This document shows positions 46,543-54,703 of a DNA stretch of 64,000 nucleotides, in pieces. The position numbers were made by a program, and so were the translations under genes. A model generated the notes under the pieces. It saw only the letters and a list, made by a program, of their open reading frames with translations, did no database searches and was not told the DNA's origin. The stretch spans positions 1 through 64,000 of the forward strand of contig NZ_APNH01000005.1 in the NCBI RefSeq assembly GCF_040361275.1, given 5' to 3'. The stretch's first letter is position 1; every line of letters begins with the position of its first letter. Origin of the DNA: Salinisphaera sp. T31B1. GTDB taxonomy: Bacteria; Pseudomonadota; Gammaproteobacteria; Nevskiales; Salinisphaeraceae.

Positions 46543-46701
46543 TCAGCGCGTCACGATGATGTACACCGCGTGGATGACGCCCGGAATATATCCGAGCAGC
46601 GTCAGTAGCACGTTCACCCAGAACTGAAGCCCGATGCCGACCTGCAGAAACACGCCCAGGGGCGGGATCAGGATCGACAGAAGAATACGGATGACATCCA
46701 T
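46543..46701 (-). CDS. Pmp3/YqaE-family small membrane protein
   Basis: A 52-residue hydrophobic protein, MDVIRILLSILIPPLGVFLQ at the start, then GLQFWVNVLLTLLGYIPGVI, the complete Pmp3/UPF0057 signature with two transmembrane helices. Relatives are salt- and cold-induced and maintain membrane potential, which suits a halophile. The Shine-Dalgarno is weak (GAGACC). It is in the same direction as the monooxygenase downstream, 84 bases away with a hairpin between. Confidence 0.92.
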   Translation of the reverse strand: MDVIRILLSILIPPLGVFLQVGIGLQFWVNVLLTLLGYIPGVIHAVYIIVTR

Positions 46702-46880
46702 GGTAGGTCTCAAGCAATGATCAAACGGTCATCCTACGCCATGGACGCCACCGAGCGCTTGACCATCGTGGCCTGTCGGGCCGGCTTGCTGGCCCAACGC
46801 AGCCCGGGCTCGGCTGGTATGTGTGGTCGGCCTGGCCGACCGTGGGTGGACGAGCAACCAGCGCGGGCACTTGGCGGCGA

Positions 46881-46915
46881 GCGTGCGGACAGCGTCTCAT
46901 ACGCTGTCCGCACGC
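46881..46915. other. Very strong 15-bp hairpin without T-run
   Basis: GCGTGCGGACAGCGT, loop CTCAT, ACGCTGTCCGCACGC: a perfect 15-bp stem with a five-base loop, 68 bases beyond the stop of the acetamidase-like gene and upstream of Pmp3. Neither strand has a following T-run. It may end or protect the acetamidase transcript. Confidence 0.55.
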
Positions 46916-46982
46916 CGTTGCGCGGCTCGCCGCTCATATCTTGCGAGATCGGCCGTCGACCCGGCCGAGCGTGCCCGGGTCT

Positions 46983-48251
46983 TCAGCGGGCGGCTTCCTC
47001 GGTTTGCGAGCGCACGGCCGTATCGAAATCGGCGAAGTCGGCCTTGCGGATCATGGCGTGGATGCCCTTGGTCTTGTCTACCACCTGCGAGACTTCGAAA
47101 TCCGTGGCTGCGCTCAGATAGGCCAGGGCCAGTGACTCCTCGATATCGTACTGTTGGTGTAGAAACCGGATCGATTCGCGCACGGCGTCCTTCATGGCCA
47201 GATCCAGATCCGGGTCGAGCCCGACCGTGATCCAGTAGTCGCTGGTTTCGCCGAGCAGCTTGTCGACCTGCTTGCCGGGCAGTTCGGCCTGGCCGCTCTT
47301 GAGCAGCGTCAGCTTGAGCGTGGCGCGCATGGAGCCTTCAAGCGCGGTCAGGGCCACTTCGCCGTCGCCCTGGGTGAAGTGACTGTCGCCGGTATAGAAC
47401 ATGGCCCCCGGTACGGCGACCGGATAATAGACTGTGCTGCCGGCACCGAGATCGTTGATGTCGGCATTGCCGCCGACGCGCATCGGCGGCACCGAGTTCA
47501 CCTTATCATCGGTGTCGGGGGCAACGCCCATGATCCCCATGAACGGGTGCAGTGGAAACCGGATCTGGCGGCCCTTGCCGGCCTCGAGGACCCCGACCCA
47601 ACCGTCGTCGGTCTTCTCGATCGGGGCGAATACCGAGACGTTGCCATAGCGTTCCGGATGGGCTGCGCTCGGATCCGGCTCGGGTTCGGTCTTGGGGTAT
47701 TCGCCCGGCAACGCGCCCTTGCCGTGACGGTTGGAGATCACCCCATAGGGCACACGCGGCTCGAGCTTGATGACTTCCACCTTGAGTACATCGCCGGGTT
47801 CGGCACCTTCGATGGCGACCGGGCCGGTCACGATATGGGGCCCGTCATGCTTGAAATCGTGCGGCATGTCCGAGCCGGTGATCGCGACGGCGTCTTCGAG
47901 CACGCCGTCGGCCGGCACTCCCAGCTTGGCGAAATAGGCCACGGGATCGCGGCCTTGATCCTCAAGAATGCCTTCGTGCGAGATCGTGTCGAACGTCACG
48001 GTGCTCCCTGATGGAACGCTCAGTACGGCTTCTGCACTGTTATTGGGCAGATAGCCCCAGAGCACGGTCGACACTGTCGAAGGCACATAATAGTTGCCCG
48101 CATAATCGCCGTCGGCCATTTTCTGCGGCGCGTCGGCGAGCGGTTGCAACACGTCGAACCCGCCCAGGGCGTCGGCGTTCGGCTCGTCAGCCGCCAGAGC
48201 CATCTGGCAACACAGCGCCAATGCGCCCGCGCCCAAGATATGTCTTTTCAT
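46983..48251 (-). CDS. Acetamidase/formamidase-family protein with signal peptide
   Basis: 422 residues. A signal peptide (MKRHILGAGALALCCQMALA, cleavage near residue 21) is followed by the FmdA/AmdA fold: GSTVTFDTISHEGI near residue 60, GDVLKVEVIKLEPRVPYG near 145, and GDSHFTQGDGEVALTALE near 285, which are family landmarks. These enzymes hydrolyse short amides to acid and ammonia. Most members are cytoplasmic, so export to the periplasm is notable. The start at 48251 has AGGAC upstream. It diverges from a BCCT transporter gene, suggesting a shared function around a quaternary amine or amide. Confidence 0.87.
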   Translation of the reverse strand: MKRHILGAGALALCCQMALAADEPNADALGGFDVLQPLADAPQKMADGDYAGNYYVPSTVSTVLWGYLPNNSAEAVLSVPSGSTVTFDTISHEGILEDQGRDPVAYFAKLGVPADGVLEDAVAITGSDMPHDFKHDGPHIVTGPVAIEGAEPGDVLKVEVIKLEPRVPYGVISNRHGKGALPGEYPKTEPEPDPSAAHPERYGNVSVFAPIEKTDDGWVGVLEAGKGRQIRFPLHPFMGIMGVAPDTDDKVNSVPPMRVGGNADINDLGAGSTVYYPVAVPGAMFYTGDSHFTQGDGEVALTALEGSMRATLKLTLLKSGQAELPGKQVDKLLGETSDYWITVGLDPDLDLAMKDAVRESIRFLHQQYDIEESLALAYLSAATDFEVSQVVDKTKGIHAMIRKADFADFDTAVRSQTEEAAR

Positions 48252-48459
48252 TGCGTTGTCCTGATCGGTAGTGAATCCGACAGGCTTCACGCACGAACCG
48301 GGCCATACTGGCGCCTGCATTATGCAGTTAAATCGATGTTTGCCGGGCCTTGGGCAAAGTGCTAGTAATGAAACCAAGCGTCGCGTTCTGAAGTTGAGCG
48401 CGGTGTCCGTCACCGCCCGACCAGTGACGGGCGTATTCAATATTTTGTCCGGGGGTCTC

Positions 48460-50130
48460 TTGAGTAATCTCTTATCACGTAGCCAGCGGGTCTATGTCGG
48501 GTCCGCACTCGTCATCGTGGCGCTGGTCATCGTGGGCGCGTCGATGCCGGAAGCGTTCGGCAACTTCGCCAATGCCGCACTTGAACGCGTATCGCACTAC
48601 TTCGGCTGGCTGTATCTACTGTCGGTCTTCGGTTTCGTCATATTTCTCGTCGGGCTGGCGTTCAGCCGATACGGCAAGATTCGCCTTGGCGATCCCTACA
48701 GCGAGCCGGAGTACAGTTTCTTCTCCTGGGTGAGCATGCTGCTGGCGGCCGGATTCGGCGTGGGACTCGTGTTCTACGGCCTCGCCGAGCCGGTGCTGCA
48801 TTATCTGCATCCGCCGTACAACGACATGCCGGGCGAGACCGCGGAATCGGCGCGCTATGCGATCCAGTACAGTTTCTTCCACTGGGGTGTCAGCCAGTGG
48901 GCCGGGTTTTCGATCGTCGGCCTGATCATCGCCTACTTCCAGTTCCGCAAGAAAAGTTCAGGACTGGTATCCACGGTGCTGGAGCCGATGACCAACAAGC
49001 TGCCCAAGGCGGCCCGGCAGCCGACCTCCGATGCGCTCAACATCTTTGCCGTGGTCGCCACGGTCATGGGTGTGGCGACATCGCTGGGCCTGGGCGTACT
49101 GCAGATCAATGGCGGGCTTAACCAGATGTTCGGCGTGCCGGATTCCACGATGTGGAAATTCATCATTCTGGGCGTCATGTGCGCCTGCTACACCATGTCG
49201 AGCTATTCCGGGCTCGACAAAGGCATCCAGTATCTTTCGAACATCAATATGGCGCTGTGTCTGGGGCTGATGGGCTGGGTGCTGTGCACCGGGCCGACGA
49301 TCTTCATCCTCAACACGATCGTTGTCGGTGTGGGCGACTATATCGAGAACTTCATCGCGATGAGCCTGCGCATGAACCCGTTCGAGGATACCGGCGAGAA
49401 CTGGATCTCGACCTGGACGGTGTTCTACTGGGCGTGGGTGATCGCGTGGTCACCGTTCGTGGGCACGTTCGTGGCCCGGATTTCCAAGGGTCGGACGATC
49501 CGCGAGTACGTCATGGGCGTACTGATCGTGCCGCCGCTGCTGGCCTGCGGATTCATCGGTGTGTTCGGCGGTGCCGCATTGCACATGGAACTGTTCGGCG
49601 ATGCGGGCGGCACGCTGACGAGTGCGGTCGACGACAACATCACCTCGGCGCTGTTCACGTTCTTCGAAATGATGCCCTTCACCAACGTGCTGTCGATCCT
49701 GGCCATGTGCCTGATCTTCGTGTTTTTGGTGACATCGGCGGATTCGGCTTCATACATTGTCGCCCAGATGACCGACGAAGGCTCGCTAGAGCCGCCGCTG
49801 TACAAGCGTTTGTCGTGGGGCCTGCTGATCTCGGCGATCTGTCTGACGCTGATCGTCGCCGGGGGCCTGAAAGGGCTGCAGACCGGTTCGCTGCTTGCGG
49901 CGTTGCCGTTCGTATTCATCCTTTACTGCATGATCTTCGTGCTATGCGGGGAACTGCGCGCCGATCGCCGTCAGATGCTGCTCGATCTGCATCAGAAGTA
50001 CGAGTCGAAGCCGGTCGGGGCCGACGCATTCGAGGCCCGCGACATCTTCCATAACAAGTGGGAGGATGACGACGACGACGATTTCGAAGACGCCGACTAC
50101 GAAGGCACCCGGGCGTCGTCCAGAGGCTAG
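48460..50130 (+). CDS. BCCT-family betaine/choline/carnitine transporter
   Basis: About 556 residues with twelve transmembrane helices. It carries the BCCT signature region TWTVFYWAWVIAWSPFVGTF near residue 320 and typical FGVGLVFYGLAEP near 100. It imports betaine, choline or a related osmolyte with sodium or protons. I favour the TTG at 48460 (read MSNLLSRSQRVYVG) because it gives normal length. The frame is open further upstream, with ATG 48322 and GTG 48271 possible. The C-terminus is extremely acidic (WEDDDDDDFEDADYEG), a halophilic trait that may also be regulatory. Confidence 0.9.
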   Translation: MSNLLSRSQRVYVGSALVIVALVIVGASMPEAFGNFANAALERVSHYFGWLYLLSVFGFVIFLVGLAFSRYGKIRLGDPYSEPEYSFFSWVSMLLAAGFGVGLVFYGLAEPVLHYLHPPYNDMPGETAESARYAIQYSFFHWGVSQWAGFSIVGLIIAYFQFRKKSSGLVSTVLEPMTNKLPKAARQPTSDALNIFAVVATVMGVATSLGLGVLQINGGLNQMFGVPDSTMWKFIILGVMCACYTMSSYSGLDKGIQYLSNINMALCLGLMGWVLCTGPTIFILNTIVVGVGDYIENFIAMSLRMNPFEDTGENWISTWTVFYWAWVIAWSPFVGTFVARISKGRTIREYVMGVLIVPPLLACGFIGVFGGAALHMELFGDAGGTLTSAVDDNITSALFTFFEMMPFTNVLSILAMCLIFVFLVTSADSASYIVAQMTDEGSLEPPLYKRLSWGLLISAICLTLIVAGGLKGLQTGSLLAALPFVFILYCMIFVLCGELRADRRQMLLDLHQKYESKPVGADAFEARDIFHNKWEDDDDDDFEDADYEGTRASSRG

Positions 50131-50156
50131 TCTCGAGTCGAGCACGGGCTCGCTCG

Positions 50157-50193
50157 AAGGCCGCGCCGGCATGTCGCCGCCGCGGCCTTTTTT
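50157..50193 (+). terminator. Rho-independent terminator after BCCT gene
   Basis: AAGGCCGCG (50157-50165) pairs with CGCGGCCTT (50181-50189), followed by a T-run to 50193. It lies 26 bases after the stop codon. Confidence 0.85.
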
Positions 50194-50290
50194 CAGAACG
50201 CGGTAATCCCGGAGCGGTGGTTCAGGGATAGTTCACCGAGGCAGGCTATATTCATCGGTATGTAAAGCAGTCATGCAGCGGAGACATACG

Positions 50291-50626
50291 ATGAAGTACA
50301 GGATGGGACTCTATGCCGGTACGTTGGCGCTGTGTATGGCGAGCTCGGCAGGCTATGCCGGGGATCGCCTGAACTCGGCGATCGGCGGCGGCCTGGGCGG
50401 TGCAGCGGGCGCCGCGGTGGGACAGATGATCGGTGGCGATGCCGCGACCGTCATCGGCGCGGGCATCGGCGGCGCGGGCGGTGCGGTGCTGGCCGACAGT
50501 TACAACGATCGTCACGACGACCGCTATTATCGTGATCGCCGCAACTACGATCGCCACCATGATCGCGGCCGCCACTACGGAAAAGGCCGCGGCCATGGCA
50601 AACACGGGTGGCACCACCGCCACTAG
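50291..50626 (+). CDS. Glycine-zipper periplasmic protein
   Basis: A 111-residue exported protein with signal peptide (cleavage after GYA near residue 23). Residues 30-65 form a glycine zipper (AIGGGLGGAAGAAVGQ; GAGIGGAGGAVLA), the membrane-inserting motif seen in Rcn/YMGG-like and SlyB-like proteins. The tail from residue 70 is very rich in His, Arg, Asp and Tyr (for example HGKHGWHHRH) and could bind metals. Function unknown. GGAG is nine bases before the ATG. A bidirectional terminator follows. Confidence 0.75.
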   Translation: MKYRMGLYAGTLALCMASSAGYAGDRLNSAIGGGLGGAAGAAVGQMIGGDAATVIGAGIGGAGGAVLADSYNDRHDDRYYRDRRNYDRHHDRGRHYGKGRGHGKHGWHHRH

Positions 50627-50654
50627 ACCCGCCGGGCGTCGCTCAGCCGGTCAT

Positions 50655-50687
50655 AAAGCCGCACGGTATTCGACCGTGCGGCTTTTT
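50655..50687. terminator. Bidirectional rho-independent terminator
   Basis: Perfect 13-bp stem AAAGCCGCACGGT / ACCGTGCGGCTTT with loop ATTCG, T-run on the plus side. It separates the glycine-zipper gene from the convergent M23 peptidase gene. Confidence 0.9.
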
Positions 50688-50717
50688 CAATGGGCGAACC
50701 ATCGACGACGAGGCGAT

Positions 50718-52199
50718 TCAGGCGTTGCTCTGTGCAGCTACCACGCAGAACAGCTCGGACAGCGGATGCCGATCGTCGGCATGGGCCGGCGAGAGTGCCA
50801 GCGCCGCGTTGATTGCACTGGCTTGATTGCAGTTCGTACCGCGCAGCTGCGTATCCGAGGCCGAGGCGAACAAGGTGCTCGTGGTTGTGCCCGTACGACC
50901 GTCCAGCCGCGCGATCAGGGGCTGGATGCGGCTGACGAACACCGCCAGCCGGTTCGGCGACAGCGGATGGCCCTCCGGTAGGGGCATGGTCAAGGGATTG
51001 TGCGCAATGCCGTCCTTGCGAATCTCGAAATGCAGGTGCGGGCCGGTGGCTTCGCCGGTGGAGCCGACATAGCCGATCACATCGCCCTCGTGGACCCGCT
51101 CGCCATCGTGGAGCCCTTTGACGAAACGCGCCATATGCCCATAGCGCGAAGAATAGCCGTCCGCATGCTGGAGTTCGACCAACCGGCCATACCCATGCTT
51201 GCGGCCAACGAACTTGACTACCCCATTGGCGGCCGCGTGGATCGGCGTGCCACGCGGGGCCGCCATATCCACGCCCCAGTGCGGACGACGGATATGCAGA
51301 ATCGGATGCATCCGGTTCGGGTTGAACGGCGAGCTGATGCGCGAATAATTGACGGGATGGCGCGAAAACGACGGTTCGTAGGCGCGGCCGCGCGTATCGT
51401 AATAGGCACTTCGACCATCGTCGTCGACCACGCGAAACGCGGCGTGTTCGGTACCGGCGGTGGTGATCCGAGCCGCGACGATCGGGCCGCTCGCGATGCG
51501 GTGACCGTCGGCGAACTGGGCATCGTAGATGATCGAGAATCGATCGCCCGACTGCATTCCGTGCGACAGATCGGCGCGATAGCGATAGATATGCGCCAGT
51601 TCGGTGGCGATCTTCGCCGGCACGCCGGCTGCGGCCAGCGACCCGGATAGCGATCCGTCGACCACGCCCTGTGCGGTCAGCCGGCGAGTCTCGGTCTGGC
51701 GTTGAATGATGTCGGCGACCAGTGCGTCGTCGCCGCTCGCGGTGCGACGAACGGCGAGCGTATCCACCGGGCCCAGCGAGTACTGGAGCTCGGCCAGGCG
51801 CCCGCCGGGTGTCTTGCGGATCTCCACGGTTTCCCCGGCGCGCAGCGTTTCGAGCGGCTCGACCGGGTCGCCCAGCTTGAGCAAATCCACCCATTCACGC
51901 GCCGGCAGGTTGGCACGGGCAAACAATCTCGATAGCGAATCGCCCGGCTCCACGGTCATGGTCTGCCAGGGCGTTATCTGGGGCGCCCGGGAATGGGTAT
52001 GTGCGATCTCAGCCGGTGGCGTGTCCTGTCCGACGTGTGTCGCCGGGGCGGAAGGGTCGACGCCAGAGCTGGCCTGAGCGCGCGCGTCGTGGCGTTCGGA
52101 CGCCGACGGCCGGGCGGTGACGGTCGACGTTTGGCCGATCAGCAGCCCCATGCCGATCGCACCGATCAGACCGGCACGTGTCCAACTGTAGCAACCCAT
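50718..52199 (-). CDS. M23-family murein endopeptidase (MepM-like)
   Basis: 493 residues with an N-terminal signal anchor (LIGAIGMGLLIGQ). The LysM/OapA-like region (about 78-130, TVEPGDSLSRLFARANL) is followed by an intermediate domain and then the M23 metalloprotease domain (about 300-400). Zinc ligands lie in HWGVDMA and in HLHFEI, together with TGEATGPHLHF. It cuts peptidoglycan cross-links in the periplasm during growth. A Cys-containing 60-residue C-terminal extension rich in Ala/Thr/Ser is unusual. Start at ATG 52199; no strong ribosome binding site. Confidence 0.9.
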   Translation of the reverse strand: MGCYSWTRAGLIGAIGMGLLIGQTSTVTARPSASERHDARAQASSGVDPSAPATHVGQDTPPAEIAHTHSRAPQITPWQTMTVEPGDSLSRLFARANLPAREWVDLLKLGDPVEPLETLRAGETVEIRKTPGGRLAELQYSLGPVDTLAVRRTASGDDALVADIIQRQTETRRLTAQGVVDGSLSGSLAAAGVPAKIATELAHIYRYRADLSHGMQSGDRFSIIYDAQFADGHRIASGPIVAARITTAGTEHAAFRVVDDDGRSAYYDTRGRAYEPSFSRHPVNYSRISSPFNPNRMHPILHIRRPHWGVDMAAPRGTPIHAAANGVVKFVGRKHGYGRLVELQHADGYSSRYGHMARFVKGLHDGERVHEGDVIGYVGSTGEATGPHLHFEIRKDGIAHNPLTMPLPEGHPLSPNRLAVFVSRIQPLIARLDGRTGTTTSTLFASASDTQLRGTNCNQASAINAALALSPAHADDRHPLSELFCVVAAQSNA

Positions 52200-52313
52200 T
52201 GAATACCCTCGTGTTGTCTCTGCATGAAGCGCGACGCACCCGATGTGGCGGCTTGGACAATCAGATCAGGGTGAAAGTTTCATGACGCCCGGTTTCGGGC
52301 AGTAGACGAACGA

Positions 52314-53129
52314 TCAGCCGGGCCCGCGAATCAACCGGTCCAGGAGGACGACCGCCGCCAGCCCTAACAGTATCTGTGCCACGATGAAGCCGATCCGACA
52401 GAGACCTTGCCAAGGCAGCTGCGCGACAAACACACCGGCCACCGTCAGAAACAGGCCGCTGGCCAGACCGAACAACAGTCCGTGCGGCAATCCGGCGGGA
52501 AGTGCCAGCAGCGCGACCGGCAGGCTCACCAGCCCGATTGCACAGGCCGGTAGCGCCACACTTGCGATCGAATCGCCATTGTCACGCAGCGCGCCGGCCA
52601 GCGCATACCCGGCCGGCAGCTTGTGTGCCACGATGGCGAGTCCCAGCGATAGGCCGAGCGCTGGCATGCCGGTATACACCACCCCGAGCACCAACCCGGC
52701 GCTCGCGGCATGCAGGGACAGCCCGGCGAGCATCGATCGATGTGCCTGTCCGCCCGCATGCTGGTGAATCGCGCCGCCGACCGCGGCGCCGAGCAGCAAT
52801 CCGGCCGCGCCGCCGAGCGGATGGCCCACGAGCGCGGCAGGGAGCACGTAATAGATGGCGCTGCCGATCAGTACGCCCGCTGCGATCGCATCCAGCACAT
52901 GGACCCGGACCCGGGTGCGCACCCCCAGCGCGAGCCACGCGCCCACCGCCATCGCCAGGGCCTGAAGGGTTGTCAGCCCGGCCAGTACCGTCAGCCCCTG
53001 CGTGACCGCGTAACCGGTCATCAAGCCCCAGCTCGATATCACCGCACCTGCGACCCATCGCCAACGATGGACGGTCTGCATATCGGTGGCGCTGGGGCTG
53101 GCGGGCATGAATCGGTTCCGGTCGGGCAC
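52314..53129 (-). CDS. ZIP-like metal transporter homologue
   Basis: A 271-residue polytopic protein with about eight helices, in the ZIP superfamily layout. LSLHAASAGLVLG carries His140 in TM4, and AIVAHKLPAGYAL carries His169 in TM5. Classical ZIPs have H-N/E-x-P-E-G in TM5; here it is HKLPAG, so one metal-ligand Glu is replaced by Ala. A His-rich loop (IHQHAGGQAH, 121-130) precedes TM4. Zinc or other divalent metal uptake is likely but not certain, given the altered site. Single gene between the peptidase and the efflux operon. Confidence 0.72.
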   Translation of the reverse strand: MPDRNRFMPASPSATDMQTVHRWRWVAGAVISSWGLMTGYAVTQGLTVLAGLTTLQALAMAVGAWLALGVRTRVRVHVLDAIAAGVLIGSAIYYVLPAALVGHPLGGAAGLLLGAAVGGAIHQHAGGQAHRSMLAGLSLHAASAGLVLGVVYTGMPALGLSLGLAIVAHKLPAGYALAGALRDNGDSIASVALPACAIGLVSLPVALLALPAGLPHGLLFGLASGLFLTVAGVFVAQLPWQGLCRIGFIVAQILLGLAAVVLLDRLIRGPG

Positions 53130-53179
53130 GGGCGCAGCCGGTTATAACATAACAATCCAGGCGCGCGCCGCGCCGACGG

Positions 53180-54703
53180 TCATTGATTGGGTCGCGACAA
53201 CCAGATCAGCGCGGTCAGGCCGATGAACAGACACCCAGCCAGAAAATACATCTCGTTGAGTCCGATCATGAACGATTGTTTCGAAATTTCTTCGGCGAGC
53301 GCGCCGTAGGATTGCGATTCGGTGAGTCCCCGTGCCTGGGCCTGGGCGAGCCATTGCTGGGTCAGTGGGTCCGAGGCGCGGGTATGGGCCGACAGGATAT
53401 GGTCGTGATAGGCCTGCCGGCGGTCCCACAGAGTCACGCTCAATGATGTGCCGAAGCTCAGTGCGATCAGACGCATGAAGTTGAATAACCCCGAAGCACT
53501 GGCGACCTTGCTTGCGGGCAGGCCGGTCAGCGACAGCGTGATCAACGGAATGAAGAAGCACGCCAGCCCGATGCCCCATGGCAGACGGGTGAGAAACAGC
53601 CGTTGGAAACTGATATCGGTATTGGCATCGGCCTTGATGAACGACAGCCCGGCGAACAGCAGCATGCCGAAGGTCACGATCCATCGGATATCGATCTTGT
53701 CGGTGAGTCGCCCGACGATCGGAGAGAATATCGCGCCCATCAGCCCGAGCGAGGCGGTGGTGATGCCCGCCCAGGTCGGCGTGTAGCCCTGTTCGTTCTG
53801 AAGCCACAGCGGCAGCAGCACGACACCTGCGAAATAGGTCATGAAACCGAGTGTCACGCATAGTGTCGCGACGGTGAAATTGCGCCGGCCGAAGAGCCGA
53901 AGATCCACCACCGGATTGTCGTCGGTGAGTTCCCAGACCACGAAGAAAGCCAGGAACACCGTGGCCGTGATCGCCAGCGTGACAATGAAAGGCGACTGGA
54001 ACCAGGCTTCATCGTTGCCCTTGTCGAGCATGATCTGCAGCGCGCCGACACCGACGATCAGCAGCGCCAGCCCGACGAGATCGATGGGCAGCGTCTGGGT
54101 CTCGGTCTCGCGGTTGCGCAGGATGAACCAGGTACCGGCGGCGGCGAAGATGCCGACGGGCACGTTTATATAGAAGATCCACGACCAGCTGACGTTGTCG
54201 GTGATCCAGCCGCCCAGGATCGGCCCGGCCACTGGTCCGACCACGGCGGTCATGCCCCAGATACCGTTGGCGAAGCCGCGCTTTTCCGGTGGATAGTTCG
54301 CCAGTAGCAGGCTTTGCGACAGCGGGATCATCGGCCCGGCGACCACGCCCTGGGCGGCACGCATGATCAACAGCATTACGAACGAACCCGACACGCCGCA
54401 CAGAAACGAAAACAGCGTGAAGGCGACTGTGCACGCGACGAACAGCTTCACCTCGCCGACCCGCTTGGCCATCCAGCCCGACACGGGTACGGCGATGGCG
54501 TTGGCCACCGCGAACGACGTGATCACCCACGTTCCGTTGCTGGTCGATACGCCGAGATTGCCGGCGATCGTGGGGATCGAAACGTTGGCGATCGACACGT
54601 CCAGCACGTTCATGAACACCGCCAGCGCCAGGCTCAGCGTCACTACGACCAGTGCGCCCGGCGGCAGCGGTGCCGGGGCGTTGCTGTCCGCGGTATCGCT
54701 CAT
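53180..54703 (-). CDS. emrB: DHA2-family multidrug exporter EmrB
   Basis: A 507-residue, 14-TM MFS permease. NVLDVSIANVSIPTIAGNLG in TM1 and the motif C region GPVAGPILGGWI are typical of EmrB. It works with the EmrA-like fusion protein and the outer-membrane factor encoded just upstream on the same strand as a tripartite pump for lipophilic drugs or uncouplers. Its start overlaps the emrA stop by four bases (ATGA), so synthesis is coupled. Confidence 0.92.
   Translation of the reverse strand: MSDTADSNAPAPLPPGALVVVTLSLALAVFMNVLDVSIANVSIPTIAGNLGVSTSNGTWVITSFAVANAIAVPVSGWMAKRVGEVKLFVACTVAFTLFSFLCGVSGSFVMLLIMRAAQGVVAGPMIPLSQSLLLANYPPEKRGFANGIWGMTAVVGPVAGPILGGWITDNVSWSWIFYINVPVGIFAAAGTWFILRNRETETQTLPIDLVGLALLIVGVGALQIMLDKGNDEAWFQSPFIVTLAITATVFLAFFVVWELTDDNPVVDLRLFGRRNFTVATLCVTLGFMTYFAGVVLLPLWLQNEQGYTPTWAGITTASLGLMGAIFSPIVGRLTDKIDIRWIVTFGMLLFAGLSFIKADANTDISFQRLFLTRLPWGIGLACFFIPLITLSLTGLPASKVASASGLFNFMRLIALSFGTSLSVTLWDRRQAYHDHILSAHTRASDPLTQQWLAQAQARGLTESQSYGALAEEISKQSFMIGLNEMYFLAGCLFIGLTALIWLSRPNQ

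Noticed and set aside
46717-47230. Plus-strand frames over the end of the acetamidase gene and beyond
   Set aside because: No ribosome binding site or domain; they overlap the real minus-strand gene and the 15-bp hairpin.
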